Of a DNA stretch of 64,000 bases, positions 16,225-24,720 are shown piece after piece. Location: positions 1-64,000 of the forward strand of contig JAHHHY010000016.1 of NCBI GenBank assembly GCA_019359125.1, read 5' to 3'. The position numbers and the translations under genes are program-made. Positions within the stretch are counted from its first letter, which is position 1. Every line of letters begins with the position of its first letter. Source of the stretch: Pleurocapsa minor GSE-CHR-MK 17-07R. GTDB lineage: Bacteria; Chloroflexota; Anaerolineae; Aggregatilineales; Phototrophicaceae. Under the pieces are notes generated by a model, which did not search any database, was not told where the DNA came from, and saw only the letters and a list, made by a program, of their open reading frames with translations.

Positions 16225-18186
16225 ATGTGCGGAATCTCCGGCGTGTGGTGGCTGGACGGACGACTCATCGACGGCGCGCTGGTGCTGGCTGCGGCGAATA
16301 CCATGCGCCATCGCGGGCCGGACGGCGAAGGCCATCTGCTGCTCAACACGCGCACGGGCGCGCACGACCCACGCATCGGGCCGGATACGCCGCCCGGCCT
16401 GCCGTTTCATACGCCCATCGATTCTCCGGCCGAGTTTGCGCCAGACCTGTCGCTCAGCCAGCGGCGGCTGGCCATCATCGATACCTCGCCCGCCGGTCAC
16501 GAACCGATGACTGTCCGCGACAGCCAGGCGGCAGGCAGGCTGTGGCTCACCTTCAACGGCGAAATTTATAACTACATCGAAATCCGCGACGACCTGCGCG
16601 CGCTGGGCTATACCTTCCACACCGAATGCGACGCCGAGGTCATCCTGCAGGCCTATGCCGCGTGGGGAACCGACTGCCTGAGCCGCTTCGTGGGCATGTT
16701 CGCCTTCGCGCTGTGGGACCAGGACAAGGGGCATCTGTGGTGCGCGCGCGATCGCTTCGGCGTGAAGCCGTTCTACTACACGGCCGACGCGGGCAAATTT
16801 GCCTTTGCCAGCGAGATGAAAGCACTGCGCGTGCTCTCGCCAGAGGCGTCCGCGCCAGACATGACCCAGCTGGCCTGGTTCCTGCACACCGGCGGCGTAT
16901 TCAACCCGCCCTACACCTTCTTCGAGGGCATCCGCGAGCTGCGCGGCGGTCACACGCTGCTGGTCACGCGAGACGGCGTGGGCGAGCAAATACCCTACTG
17001 GGACGTGAATATCGCCCGCGCCCGCGAGACCTATGACTACACGGACCCGGAAGCCGAGCTGCTGCGCCTGATGCGCGACAGCGTGCGCCTGCGCCTACGC
17101 GCCGATGTCCCCGTGGGCACTTGCCTCAGCGGCGGGCTGGACTCCAGCACGATTATCGCGCTGGCCACCGAGCAGCTTGGCGACGCGGCGCGCATGAACA
17201 GCTTCAGCAGCATTTATCCCGTCAAAGGGCTGGACGAGCGCCGTTATATCGACATCATGGCGGGGCGCTGCGGCGCGATCCGCCACGAGACCACGCCCCA
17301 GCCGGACGGTTTTATGGCCGCGCTGGAAAAAATCACCTGGCACCAGGATATCCCCACCGCCAGCCCGACGCTGTATTCGCAGTACAACGTGATGGCGCTG
17401 GCACACGGCGTGGTCACGGTGCTGCTGGACGGCCAGGGGGCAGACGAGCTGTTCGGCGGCTATCTCAGCCATGTCGTGGTGCACCTGCGCGCACTGCAAA
17501 AGCGCGACCCGCTGCGCTTCATGCGTGAAGGGGCATCGTTTGCCGCCGAGGTGTATCCGCGCTTCTTCGCCTTCGCCAACCCGCGTGAGTTTGCGGCGCG
17601 GGCGCTGTTCACGCTGCGTCACGGGCGCAGGCCGCCGGGTGCGCTCAGGTCAGACTATGTGCCTGCGGCCCAGTCGCGCGAGGCGACGCGCCATGCACGC
17701 GCATTCAACAGCGGTGACGCGCTGAACGACCACCTGTACCAGTCAGTCATGCAGGAGAGTATCCCCGCGCTGCTGCACTACGAAGACCGCAACAGCATGG
17801 CCTGGGGCATTGAGGCGCGCGTGCCGTTCCTTGATCACCGCGTGGCGGAATTCGCGCTGGGTGTGCCCGGCGACCTGAAGGTGCGCGGTGCCGAGACCAA
17901 GCGCTTCGCCCGTCGTGCTTTTTCCCGCGTGCTGCCCGATGAAATCGCTTGGCGCAAAGACAAGCTGGGCTATCCCACCCCGTTTGGCGTCTGGCTGCGA
18001 AGCCATGCGCCGCTGCAAAACGAGGCGCGTGCGCTGCTGTTTGATGGCGCGGCCAAGCGCGATTGGTGCGATGCGTCTCACGTGGGCGCACTGTGGAACC
18101 AGCATGTCAGCGGGCAGGCCGACCACAGCCGCGCACTCTACAGCCTGATCACTGCCGAGATGTGGCTGCGCGTCTTCCACGCGTAG
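16225..18186 (+). CDS. asnB: Asparagine synthetase (glutamine-hydrolysing)
   Basis: A 653-residue enzyme that makes asparagine from aspartate, glutamine and ATP. The start is fixed at ATG 16225 because MCGISGVWW places the catalytic Cys at position 2 after Met removal, as in all class II amidotransferases. The glutaminase domain continues with FNGEIYNYIEIR. The synthetase domain has the pyrophosphate loop SGGLDSS near residue 302 and the C-terminal GIEARVPFLDHR. The length fits the AsnB family, whose members also include glycan- and antibiotic-modifying amidotransferases. It stands alone, convergent with the ATPase gene across a repeat-bearing spacer. Confidence 0.93.
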   Translation: MCGISGVWWLDGRLIDGALVLAAANTMRHRGPDGEGHLLLNTRTGAHDPRIGPDTPPGLPFHTPIDSPAEFAPDLSLSQRRLAIIDTSPAGHEPMTVRDSQAAGRLWLTFNGEIYNYIEIRDDLRALGYTFHTECDAEVILQAYAAWGTDCLSRFVGMFAFALWDQDKGHLWCARDRFGVKPFYYTADAGKFAFASEMKALRVLSPEASAPDMTQLAWFLHTGGVFNPPYTFFEGIRELRGGHTLLVTRDGVGEQIPYWDVNIARARETYDYTDPEAELLRLMRDSVRLRLRADVPVGTCLSGGLDSSTIIALATEQLGDAARMNSFSSIYPVKGLDERRYIDIMAGRCGAIRHETTPQPDGFMAALEKITWHQDIPTASPTLYSQYNVMALAHGVVTVLLDGQGADELFGGYLSHVVVHLRALQKRDPLRFMREGASFAAEVYPRFFAFANPREFAARALFTLRHGRRPPGALRSDYVPAAQSREATRHARAFNSGDALNDHLYQSVMQESIPALLHYEDRNSMAWGIEARVPFLDHRVAEFALGVPGDLKVRGAETKRFARRAFSRVLPDEIAWRKDKLGYPTPFGVWLRSHAPLQNEARALLFDGAAKRDWCDASHVGALWNQHVSGQADHSRALYSLITAEMWLRVFHA

Positions 18187-18267
18187 GCGAAATATCCCAT
18201 GCTGACGGGCCGCATTTTTATGATATAGCGCACGGATTGGGATATATGGCGGATTTTTTGCTCCAGC

Positions 18268-18397
18268 GGGCGCATCGCGATGCGCCCCTACGCCCCAGTC
18301 ATGCGAAGTATAGATGTACGCGATGGCTATTCAGCATCAGGACAGTTTTTGATGACCGGCCAGGTCGGCAGTTGTAGGGGCGCATCGCGATGCGCCC
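18268..18397. repeat. Composite palindromic repeat (BIME-like)
   Basis: Two perfect 20-bp palindromes GGGCGCATCGCGATGCGCCC, at 18268-18287 and 18378-18397, face each other with CCCCTAC and GTAGGGG on their inner sides and about 85 nt between. Both palindromes carry the same word here, unlike at 156-216 or 33440-33569. The element fills the gap between the convergent asnB and ATPase genes. Confidence 0.8.
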
Positions 18398-18459
18398 GCC
18401 GAAACATTCAACATGACCGCTTTCACACTCACCTCTCTGTCCGCCCCATAACATCCCGC

Positions 18460-19269
18460 CTACTCCTCCAGCAGGCGGCGCAGGAAAATCTCCGGGTTAT
18501 TCAGAAACGAACGCAGCAGGATCACGCTCTCCAGCGACTCGTACGGCACGCGCTGAATCGCGCCATCGTCAAACGCGATCAGGTCCGCGCCCGGATAGGC
18601 CATCAGGATGGGCGAATGGGTGGCGATGACAAACTGCGACCCGCGCTGCACCATCCCGTGAATCATGGCCAGCAGGCTCATCTGGCGGGTGGGCGACAGC
18701 GGCGCTTCCGGCTCATCGAGCAGATACAGCCCGTCCGGCACAAAGCGCGCCGAAAACAGCTTGAGGAAGCTTTCGCCATGCGACTGCGCGTCGAGGCCGT
18801 CGCCATAGCGGTGCTGAATCTCGCCCAGCTGATTCTGAAACGGCACCCGCGCCCACGTCTGCGCCGTGCTGCTGGCATTCGCCATCTCGGCATCGACATC
18901 GCGCAGGTCGCGCAGCAGGTCAGCCTTTTGCTGGGCGACCTGGCGCGCATAGCCGAAGAAGTCCTCAGCGCGCAGGAAGAAGCCGCGTTTCTTGCGGCCG
19001 CTCCACGCCCAGCGCAGCGCCTGGGCCAGCTCCCGCGCCGCCTGCAGCGTGGGGTCGCGGTCGACATGTTCCAGGCCGATGCTGGGCAGATGCGCGGCGC
19101 AGGCAGCCGCCTCCAGCAGCGTCGACTTGCCGGAGCCGTTTTCACCGACGAAGATCGTCACCGGGCTGGAGAACGCCAGCGTGTCCAGCGTGCGCACGAC
19201 CGGCACGTTGAACGGGTAGGCATCAATCTCAGCAAATGTTGAGGGCTTGCTCACCTCGCGTAACAGCAT
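18460..19269 (-). CDS. AAA/ABC-type ATPase (COG3910-like)
   Basis: A 269-residue stand-alone ATPase. The Walker A motif VGENGSGKST is at residues 41-50, the Walker B with catalytic Glu is LLDEPEAPLSP, and a switch His is in FVIATHSPILMAYPG. The order and spacing match the predicted ATPases of COG3910, which lack membrane domains and may act on nucleic acids or proteins. The function is not established. The start at 19269 (MLLREVSKP) is preferred over 19350, whose extra residues (CSCNCPGRHAGR) are untypical. Divergent from homoserine dehydrogenase across a 140-nt spacer. Confidence 0.85.
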   Translation of the reverse strand: MLLREVSKPSTFAEIDAYPFNVPVVRTLDTLAFSSPVTIFVGENGSGKSTLLEAAACAAHLPSIGLEHVDRDPTLQAARELAQALRWAWSGRKKRGFFLRAEDFFGYARQVAQQKADLLRDLRDVDAEMANASSTAQTWARVPFQNQLGEIQHRYGDGLDAQSHGESFLKLFSARFVPDGLYLLDEPEAPLSPTRQMSLLAMIHGMVQRGSQFVIATHSPILMAYPGADLIAFDDGAIQRVPYESLESVILLRSFLNNPEIFLRRLLEE

Positions 19270-19409
19270 CGCGTCTATCCTGAATAAGGTACGCCGCCCG
19301 GCATGACGGCCCGGGCAATTACAGCTACAATCATGGTTCTTTATGCGCACTCAGGCGCGGGCTGTGACAGGCCGGGTCTGGCGTGAAATTCAGCGGAGAA
19401 TAGCACAAG

Positions 19410-20435
19410 ATGAAGATTGCGCTCATTGGGTTTGGCGTTGTCGGGCAGGGGCTGGCGCAGATTCTGCTGGACAAGGCGGACGATTTGCAGGCACGCTACG
19501 GGTTCGAGGCGCAGATTGTCGCCGTGGCCACGCGCTCACGCGGGTCGCTGATGCATCCGTCGGGGCTGGACACCGCCGCGCTGCTGGCTGCCGCGGGGTC
19601 TGGCGACCTGGCCAAATATTCCGACCAGCCCGGCCTGGCACGCGGCGCCAGCGCGATGACCATCGCCCGCGAGTCGGCCGCCGATGTGCTGATCGAGGTC
19701 AGCCCGTCGAACCTGACCGACGGCCAGCCCGCGATTGAGCTGTGCGAAGCGGCTTTCACATCGGGCAAGCATGTCGTGCTGGCGAACAAAGGCGCGCTGC
19801 TGCATGGCTATGCCCGCCTGAATGCCGCCGCCCGCGCCGCCGGTAAGCACCTGCTGTTCGAGGCGTCTGTGATGGCAGGCACGCCGTCGCTGCGGCTGGG
19901 GATGCAGGCGCTGGCCGGATGCACCATCACGCAGGCGCGCGGCATCGTCAATGGCACGACCAATTACATCCTCACGCAGATGGAAGGCGGCCTGAGCTAC
20001 GCCGACGCGCTGGCCGACGCACAGCGCCTGGGCTATGCCGAGACTGACCCAACTGCCGATGTCGAGGGCTGGGACGCCGCTGCCAAGGCGGTCATCCTGG
20101 GCGCGGCGTTGTTTGGCAAACAGTTTGCCTTTGCCGATATGTCCGTGCGCGGCATCAGCCAGCTCACCCCGGCCGATATCAGCGCCGCCGCCGCGGCTGG
20201 CGAACGCTGGAAGCTGATCGCCGAAGTCACGCCGGCCGGGGCCAGCGTCGCACCGATGCGCCTGCCCATCACGCATCCGCTGTCGGGCGTGGCCGGGGCG
20301 ACCAACGCGCTCACCATCACGACCGACCTGCTGGGTGATGTCACGCTGATCGGCAAGGGCGCAGGCGGCATCCAGACCGGCTTTGGCCTGCTGAGCGACC
20401 TGCTGGAGATTCACCGGACGGGTCAGGCGAGATAA
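19410..20435 (+). CDS. hom: Homoserine dehydrogenase
   Basis: A 341-residue oxidoreductase converting aspartate semialdehyde to homoserine, the branch point to threonine and methionine. The N-terminal NAD(P)-binding motif is GFGVVG (residues 7-12). The dimerisation/catalytic region shows ANKGALL, GIVNGTTNYIL and DPTADVEGWDAAAK, with the conserved catalytic Asp and Lys. There is no C-terminal ACT domain, so this is the short form, which is expected to lack allosteric inhibition by threonine. That is notable because the threonine synthase in this window carries its own receiver domain. Shine-Dalgarno GGAGAA lies upstream. No kinase or threonine synthase is adjacent. Confidence 0.93.
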   Translation: MKIALIGFGVVGQGLAQILLDKADDLQARYGFEAQIVAVATRSRGSLMHPSGLDTAALLAAAGSGDLAKYSDQPGLARGASAMTIARESAADVLIEVSPSNLTDGQPAIELCEAAFTSGKHVVLANKGALLHGYARLNAAARAAGKHLLFEASVMAGTPSLRLGMQALAGCTITQARGIVNGTTNYILTQMEGGLSYADALADAQRLGYAETDPTADVEGWDAAAKAVILGAALFGKQFAFADMSVRGISQLTPADISAAAAAGERWKLIAEVTPAGASVAPMRLPITHPLSGVAGATNALTITTDLLGDVTLIGKGAGGIQTGFGLLSDLLEIHRTGQAR

Positions 20436-20450
20436 TCCGCAGGTGCCGCC

Positions 20451-20571
20451 GCCTGAGGCTCAAAGCTTCAGGCTACAAGAAGCCCAAGTCCCTGAAGGGA
20501 CTGAAAAGCAGGGTCCCGGAGTGAGTGAAACCATTGGCTTCACCTGGCGTACAGGAGATGAGACCCGTCTC
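20451..20571. other. Cluster of four small inverted repeats
   Basis: Four hairpin-forming segments lie in 120 nt: 20451-20473 (10-bp stem including a G-T pair, loop CAA), 20487-20502 (AGTCCC-TGAA-GGGACT), 20525-20543 (GTGAA...TTCAC) and 20560-20571 (GAGAC-CC-GTCTC). None has a T-tract, so they are not ordinary terminators. The density suggests a structured transcript or a remnant of a mobile-element end. It lies between hom and the HtrA-like gene. Confidence 0.35.
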
Positions 20572-20628
20572 GTCTGACGAATATTTTGCATCACAAAACA
20601 CGATAAAGTGGGTAGATGGAGCCTGAAC

Positions 20629-21882
20629 ATGCATCGCGGAAATGAACGACGGTGGATCACGAGCGCGCTGGTCGCCGGCCTGCTGCTGCTGGCAGCCTGT
20701 CAGGGCGCCATGCCGCCCCCGCCGGACGCAGTGCTGAGCACGCCGCCCGCCGCGCTGGACATCAACACCAGCCTGCGCCAGCCGCTGCCCACGCCCGTGC
20801 CCGCCAACATCGTCAATGATGCCGACGCTGAATATCTGCTGCTGACCAACCTGTACGAGCGCGTCTCGCCGTCGGTGGTCAACATCGAGGTGACGATCGA
20901 CAACCCCGTGCACAGCTTCATCCAGGAGCTGTCCAGCGGCAGCGGCTTCGTGCTGGATGCCGACGGCCACATCATCACCAACGCGCATGTGGTGGCCGAC
21001 ACCAGCAGCATCATCGTCACGTTTAACGATGGCTATGTGGCCGAGGCCGAGCTGGTCGGGCTGGACAGCTACAGCGACCTGGCCCTGCTCAAAGTCGAGG
21101 TCGATGCCGGGCGGCTGTTCCCGGTCACGTTTGGCGATTCCGGGTTGGTGCGCGTGGGTCAGCGGGCGGTCGCCATCGGCAATCCGTTCGGGCTGGCCAG
21201 CTCGATGAGCGACGGGATCGTCAGCGCGTTGGGCCGCCAGCTTCCCAGCGCCGAGATGATCACCAACACGGCGGTCGGCTTTCAGAATCCGAATATCATT
21301 CAGGTGGACACGCCGATCAACCCCGGCAACAGCGGCGGCCCGCTGCTGAACAGCGCCGGCGAGGTCATCGGCGTCAATACGGCCATCCGCACCGAGACCG
21401 GCATCTTCGAGGGCGTCGGCTTTGCCGTGCCATCGGCCACGGTGCTGCGCGTGATTCCCGACCTGCTGGACGACGGCAGCGTGGACTATTCGTATATCGG
21501 CATCTCCAGCGAGTCGGCCGATGACGGCTTTGGCGTGGCCGGGCTGGTCGATGTGCTGGAGCTGCCGGTGCAGGCTGGCGTGCTGATCGCCAGCGTCACA
21601 CCCGGTTCCCCGGCACAGCAGGCCGGGCTGCTGGGCGGCACGCGCGAGGTCAATATCCGGGGACGCACGCTGTGCGTGGGCGGCGACATCGTGGTCGCGG
21701 TGGACGACCTGACCGTGCGCAACATGGACGAGCTGGTCAGCTATCTGGTGACGCACACGCGCCCGGGCGACACCGTGCAGATGCGCATTGTGCGCGGCCA
21801 GGAAACGTTCGACCTGTCCGTGGCGCTTCAGTCGCGGCCCGCGCAGGTGGAGCCATCGCCCGCCTGCGGATCGGCATCCTGA
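20629..21882 (+). CDS. HtrA/DegP-like serine protease lipoprotein
   Basis: A 417-residue envelope protease. An N-terminal hydrophobic segment ends in the lipobox LLAAC, with the lipidated Cys at 24. A trypsin-like domain carries the triad His120 (ITNAHVV), Asp150 (SDLALL) and Ser235 (NPGNSGGP). A single PDZ-like domain follows (VGGDIVVAVDDLTVRNMDELVSYL). HtrA proteases degrade or refold damaged envelope proteins, with the PDZ domain binding C-termini. The start at 20629 is supported by GGAG 8 nt upstream; a GTG at 20608 is less likely. The membrane anchor by lipid, rather than a transmembrane helix, is the main peculiarity. Confidence 0.92.
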   Translation: MHRGNERRWITSALVAGLLLLAACQGAMPPPPDAVLSTPPAALDINTSLRQPLPTPVPANIVNDADAEYLLLTNLYERVSPSVVNIEVTIDNPVHSFIQELSSGSGFVLDADGHIITNAHVVADTSSIIVTFNDGYVAEAELVGLDSYSDLALLKVEVDAGRLFPVTFGDSGLVRVGQRAVAIGNPFGLASSMSDGIVSALGRQLPSAEMITNTAVGFQNPNIIQVDTPINPGNSGGPLLNSAGEVIGVNTAIRTETGIFEGVGFAVPSATVLRVIPDLLDDGSVDYSYIGISSESADDGFGVAGLVDVLELPVQAGVLIASVTPGSPAQQAGLLGGTREVNIRGRTLCVGGDIVVAVDDLTVRNMDELVSYLVTHTRPGDTVQMRIVRGQETFDLSVALQSRPAQVEPSPACGSAS

Positions 21883-21951
21883 GAGACACGCTTTAATCGG
21901 GCCGGCCAGCACCGGCTATGCTTTGTTGCGCGAGAAAGGCGGCGCGGCCGT

Positions 21952-22518
21952 ATGTTGCTCGATTTCACACAGCTTATTCTGGAGACAACTCGCCTGCGGC
22001 TGCGTCCGCCCCGCGAAAGCGACACCGCCGCTATCGCCACCCAGGCCAACCACCCGCTGGTGGCCAAAGGCACGCTGCGCATGCCGCACCCGTATACGCC
22101 GATGGATGCGCGCAAGTATGTGCATGTGGCCTATGAAGGGAGGGCGAGCGGGCTGTGGCTGCCGTGCCTGCTGGAGCGCAAGGGCGATGCAGCGTTTATC
22201 GGGCTGATGGGGCTGAATCTGACGCCGGAGTATCGGCGCGGCGAGCTGGGCTACTGGCTGGGCGTGCCCTACTGGAACAAAGGCTATGCCACCGAGGCGG
22301 CGGCCGCCCTGATCGATTATGGGTTCCAGGCGCTCGACCTGATCCGCATCCAGGCCAACCATTTTGTTGATAATCCGGCCAGCGGGCGCGTGATGCAGAA
22401 GCTGGGCATGCGCTATGAAGGCACGCTGCGCAGCTACTTCATCCGCTTTGGCGAGCCCAAAGACACCGCCTTCTACGCCATCCTGCGCGAAGAGTGGGAA
22501 CAGGCGCGCAGGCGCTAG
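21952..22518 (+). CDS. GNAT acetyltransferase, RimJ/RimL type
   Basis: A 188-residue N-acetyltransferase of the GNAT fold (Acetyltransf_3 group). Motif A (LGYWLGVPYWNKGYATEA) provides the acetyl-CoA pyrophosphate loop. The later NPASGRVMQKLGMRYEGTLRSY is the typical C-terminal signature of RimJ/RimL-like proteins, which acetylate N-terminal amines of ribosomal proteins or small molecules. The substrate is unknown. A GAGAAAGG sequence upstream could serve as ribosome-binding site. It is convergent with the next gene, with only 6 nt between stops. Confidence 0.85.
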   Translation: MLLDFTQLILETTRLRLRPPRESDTAAIATQANHPLVAKGTLRMPHPYTPMDARKYVHVAYEGRASGLWLPCLLERKGDAAFIGLMGLNLTPEYRRGELGYWLGVPYWNKGYATEAAAALIDYGFQALDLIRIQANHFVDNPASGRVMQKLGMRYEGTLRSYFIRFGEPKDTAFYAILREEWEQARRR

Positions 22519-22524
22519 GCGCTG

Positions 22525-23133
22525 CTATTTGTCGGCGAGCTGCTGCGGCTTGCTGTACAGCCACCAGAACTGCTTGTTGTCATAGGCCGGGGCGATTTCC
22601 GCTGACCAGATAAAGTCAGCCGGGCGCACCCAGCGGCGCAGGCGGCTGTCCACTGCGCGCATGGCCTCCTCAATCTCGGTCGTCGGCTGGCCTTCGGCGG
22701 TCAGCGCCATCAGCAGTTCCTGGGCGATGGTGCGGCGCAGCGCTTCGGGCATATAACTGCTGGCGGCCATGCGCGGGTTCTCGCGCAGTTCCTCGAAGTA
22801 GGCATCCATCGCCTTCAAGCGCGAGAGCGCCTCGCGGTTCATTTTGGCGTCATAGTGGCCCTGCCAGGCACGGCGCGCCGTCTCATGGGCGGCCTCGGTG
22901 CGCGACAATTCTTCCTGCTGGGCGGGCGACAGCCGGTCACGCTGGGCAGCCAGGCGGCGCAGGCGCATCAGCAGCGCGCCCACGGTCAGGCTGGGCATCT
23001 GCCCCATCGAGAACAGGCCGCCGCTGCCGGTCTTGCCATACAGCTCGCTGCCTTTCACGTAGTCCCCCAGGCCGCTGACCATCGCTTTTGCTTCTTTCAG
23101 GTCGCTGTCCACGGTGTAATTGGTTTCGCTCAT
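22525..23133 (-). CDS. Hypothetical helical protein
   Basis: A 202-residue soluble protein without signal peptide or membrane segment. It looks mostly alpha-helical with a charged central region (LRRLAAQRDRLSPAQQEELSRTEAAHETARRAWQGHY) that may form a coiled coil. The C-terminus is aromatic-rich (RWVRPADFIWSAEIAPAY, QFWWLY). I recognise no named family. It precedes the GNAT gene at 23174-23677 on the same strand in gene-map order, but the two are separated by about 40 nt, so co-transcription from the GNAT gene is possible. Confidence 0.65.
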   Translation of the reverse strand: MSETNYTVDSDLKEAKAMVSGLGDYVKGSELYGKTGSGGLFSMGQMPSLTVGALLMRLRRLAAQRDRLSPAQQEELSRTEAAHETARRAWQGHYDAKMNREALSRLKAMDAYFEELRENPRMAASSYMPEALRRTIAQELLMALTAEGQPTTEIEEAMRAVDSRLRRWVRPADFIWSAEIAPAYDNKQFWWLYSKPQQLADK

Positions 23134-23173
23134 GGCATTTTTCCTCCGTTAGCGGGCGGCTGGCACGCTCAGT

Positions 23174-23677
23174 TTAACAGGCATTCACAGTGCTGCGCCG
23201 TTCCATCAGGACTGTATCATGCCATTGGCCGTCGCGCATGGCGATGCGTTCGCGGTAGCCCACCAGGCGAAAGCCGCAGGCCGTGTGCAGCGCGATGCTG
23301 GCTTCATTGGCGCGAAAGATGACCGATTGCAGCGTCCAGAAGCCAGCCTGTTCGCTGGCCGCGATCAGCGCATCCAGCAGGGCGCGCCCCACGCCTGCGC
23401 CACGCGCTGCGCCGGCGACATAAATCGTCACTTCGGCCACGCCGGCATAGGCGGCACGCGCCGAAATCGGGCTGAGCACTGCCCAGCCCAGCACGGCTCC
23501 GTCACGCTCTGCCACCAGGCGCGGCTGCACGACGTGTGCCGCATCCCAGACTTCCCACTCCGGCAGGCTGGACTCAAACGTCGCCCGCCCGGTATTCATG
23601 CCTTCCTCGTAGATGGCCGCCACAGCGGCCCAGTCCTCCGCCAGCATCGGGCGGATGGAGAGATCGGTATGCGTCAT
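23174..23677 (-). CDS. GNAT acetyltransferase, phosphinothricin-type
   Basis: A 167-residue acetyltransferase. It has the phosphinothricin/methionine-sulfoximine acetyltransferase pattern: an N-terminal RPMLAEDWAAVAAIYEEGMNTGRATFE, an acetyl-CoA loop AGAARGAGVGRALLDALI, and C-terminal NEASIALHTACGFRLVGYRERI. Such enzymes acetylate small amines such as methionine sulfoximine; the natural substrate here is unknown. The start is placed at ATG 23677. Reading further upstream would translate through the palindromic repeat at 23877-23901, which is implausible. It lies directly upstream of the 22525-23133 gene. Confidence 0.85.
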   Translation of the reverse strand: MTHTDLSIRPMLAEDWAAVAAIYEEGMNTGRATFESSLPEWEVWDAAHVVQPRLVAERDGAVLGWAVLSPISARAAYAGVAEVTIYVAGAARGAGVGRALLDALIAASEQAGFWTLQSVIFRANEASIALHTACGFRLVGYRERIAMRDGQWHDTVLMERRSTVNAC

Positions 23678-23805
23678 ATGATGCCCGCCTGTGATGGGTA
23701 TGCATTGTGTGCCCTTAAGACTACCGCTTTTTGCGCGATTTTGGCTGGTGCTTCTGGCCCGGCGAATGATCGGCCACTTCACCCAGGCCGCATGCAAGCC
23801 AAAAT

Positions 23806-23838
23806 AATGGGGACAGCCCTGCCGTCTCCATTGGCACC
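23806..23838. repeat. Palindromic repeat, ACAGCCCTGCCGT type
   Basis: GGGGACAGCCCTGCCGTCTCC followed by ATTGGCACC. The same unit occurs inverted at 24665-24691 (GGTGCCAAC then GGGGACAGCCCTGCCGTCCCC), so it is a dispersed element with a conserved outer arm. Confidence 0.55.
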
Positions 23839-23876
23839 AGGTCAAGAAATTCCGCCAGGGATTCAGTCGGATTCCG

Positions 23877-23901
23877 GGGCGGACACATAGGTCCGCCCCT
23901 A
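23877..23901. repeat. Solo palindrome with CCCCTAC flank
   Basis: GGGCGGAC-ACATAG-GTCCGCCC followed by CTAC. It is half of the composite repeat type seen at 18268, without a facing partner. Confidence 0.65.
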
Positions 23902-23910
23902 CATGCACGT

Positions 23911-24261
23911 TTATTCAAACGTGACCACTGGTCGGATTTCGACGCTGCCCTCGCGCGCAACGGGGATTTTCGAGGCGATTTCGATGGCTTCATCAACATC
24001 TTTGCAGTCGATGATGTAGAAGCCAGCCAGACCTTCGGGGGCTTCGGCAAACGGACCATCGGTGGTTAGCGTTTTGCCATCGCGGACGCGGATGGTGGTG
24101 GCAGCAGAGGTGGGGCGGACGGCTTCGCCTGAAATGATGGTGGCGCGCTGGCTGGCATATTCAAAAAAGGCGTTGTAGTCCTGTATCTCCTGCATCTGTT
24201 CTTCCTTCGTCATGTTGGCTGCGGCGGCCTCGTTACGATAGTTGAGCATCATGAATTTCAC
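23911..24261 (-). CDS. YCII-related (DGPF-type) protein
   Basis: A 116-residue protein of the YCII/DGPF family. The characteristic TDGPFAEAPEGLAGFYIIDCKDVDEAIEIASKIP contains the DGPF motif, and EIRPVVTFE ends the ferredoxin-like fold. In actinobacteria and relatives these small proteins often sit near ECF sigma factors, but their activity is unknown. The start is a GTG at 24261, giving MKFMMLNYRNE, with AGGAGA 7 nt upstream. The longer ATG start at 24327 adds untypical residues and is rejected. No sigma factor is adjacent. Confidence 0.85.
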   Translation of the reverse strand: MKFMMLNYRNEAAAANMTKEEQMQEIQDYNAFFEYASQRATIISGEAVRPTSAATTIRVRDGKTLTTDGPFAEAPEGLAGFYIIDCKDVDEAIEIASKIPVAREGSVEIRPVVTFE

Positions 24262-24610
24262 GAGAAGTTCTCCTGACTGGCTTGTGCCATTGATAAGGTG
24301 AAACGCGCTTTTTCGCATTTCTATCAATACGTCGAATGAGAGTCCATCAAAATGACATCTTTTCTCATTTTAATCTCTCTCTCATTTTTACATGAGAACT
24401 GATGCTGCCGGAAAACTACAATATCGATTGCCAGCGCGAATTAACCGATCGTGGCGATCAGCACCGCGAGGACTTTGTCATGCTACTGCCGGAAGGGGGT
24501 CTCGATTTGTGCCGGATTATGTCCTGTGGTGGTCTCTATCCTTCATCAGGTGGGCGGATTTGAAGGAAAGAAACCTCACAGTTCAACATATTCGTCGGCG
24601 AAGCACGTAG

Positions 24611-24638
24611 CCGGGGCGCACCTGCGTGTGCGCCCCGG
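24611..24638. repeat. Palindromic repeat, GGGGCGCAC type
   Basis: An imperfect palindrome, GGGGCGCACCTGCGTGTGCG followed by CCCC. It belongs to the same GC-palindrome family as 18268 and 25356 but lacks the CCCCTAC flank. Confidence 0.55.
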
Positions 24639-24664
24639 CAGAAAAGAGAAGAACCGTCTGAACA

Positions 24665-24691
24665 TGGTGCCAACGGGGACAGCCCTGCCGT
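24665..24691. repeat. Palindromic repeat, ACAGCCCTGCCGT type (inverted copy)
   Basis: GGTGCCAAC followed by GGGGACAGCCCTGCCGTCCCC; the reverse orientation of the element at 23806-23838. Confidence 0.55.
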
Positions 24692-24720
24692 CCCCCTGAC
24701 AAATTTCACTGCCTGCTTGC

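Larger units (their letters stand above)
24262..24720. other. 459-nt intergenic region without supportable gene
   Basis: Small open frames exist but have no family signature or ribosome-binding site. The left half is AT-rich and has the 9-mer TCTCATTTT twice with 17-nt period (24363-24371 and 24380-24388), possibly regulatory sites for the YCII gene. The right half holds the palindrome CCGGGGCGCACCTGCGTGTG... at 24611-24638 and an inverted copy of the ACAGCCCTGCCGT element at 24665-24691. Confidence 0.5.

Noticed and set aside
24392-24699. Two short plus-strand open frames (72 and 82 aa)
   Set aside because: They run through a palindromic repeat, lack ribosome-binding sites and show no family signature.
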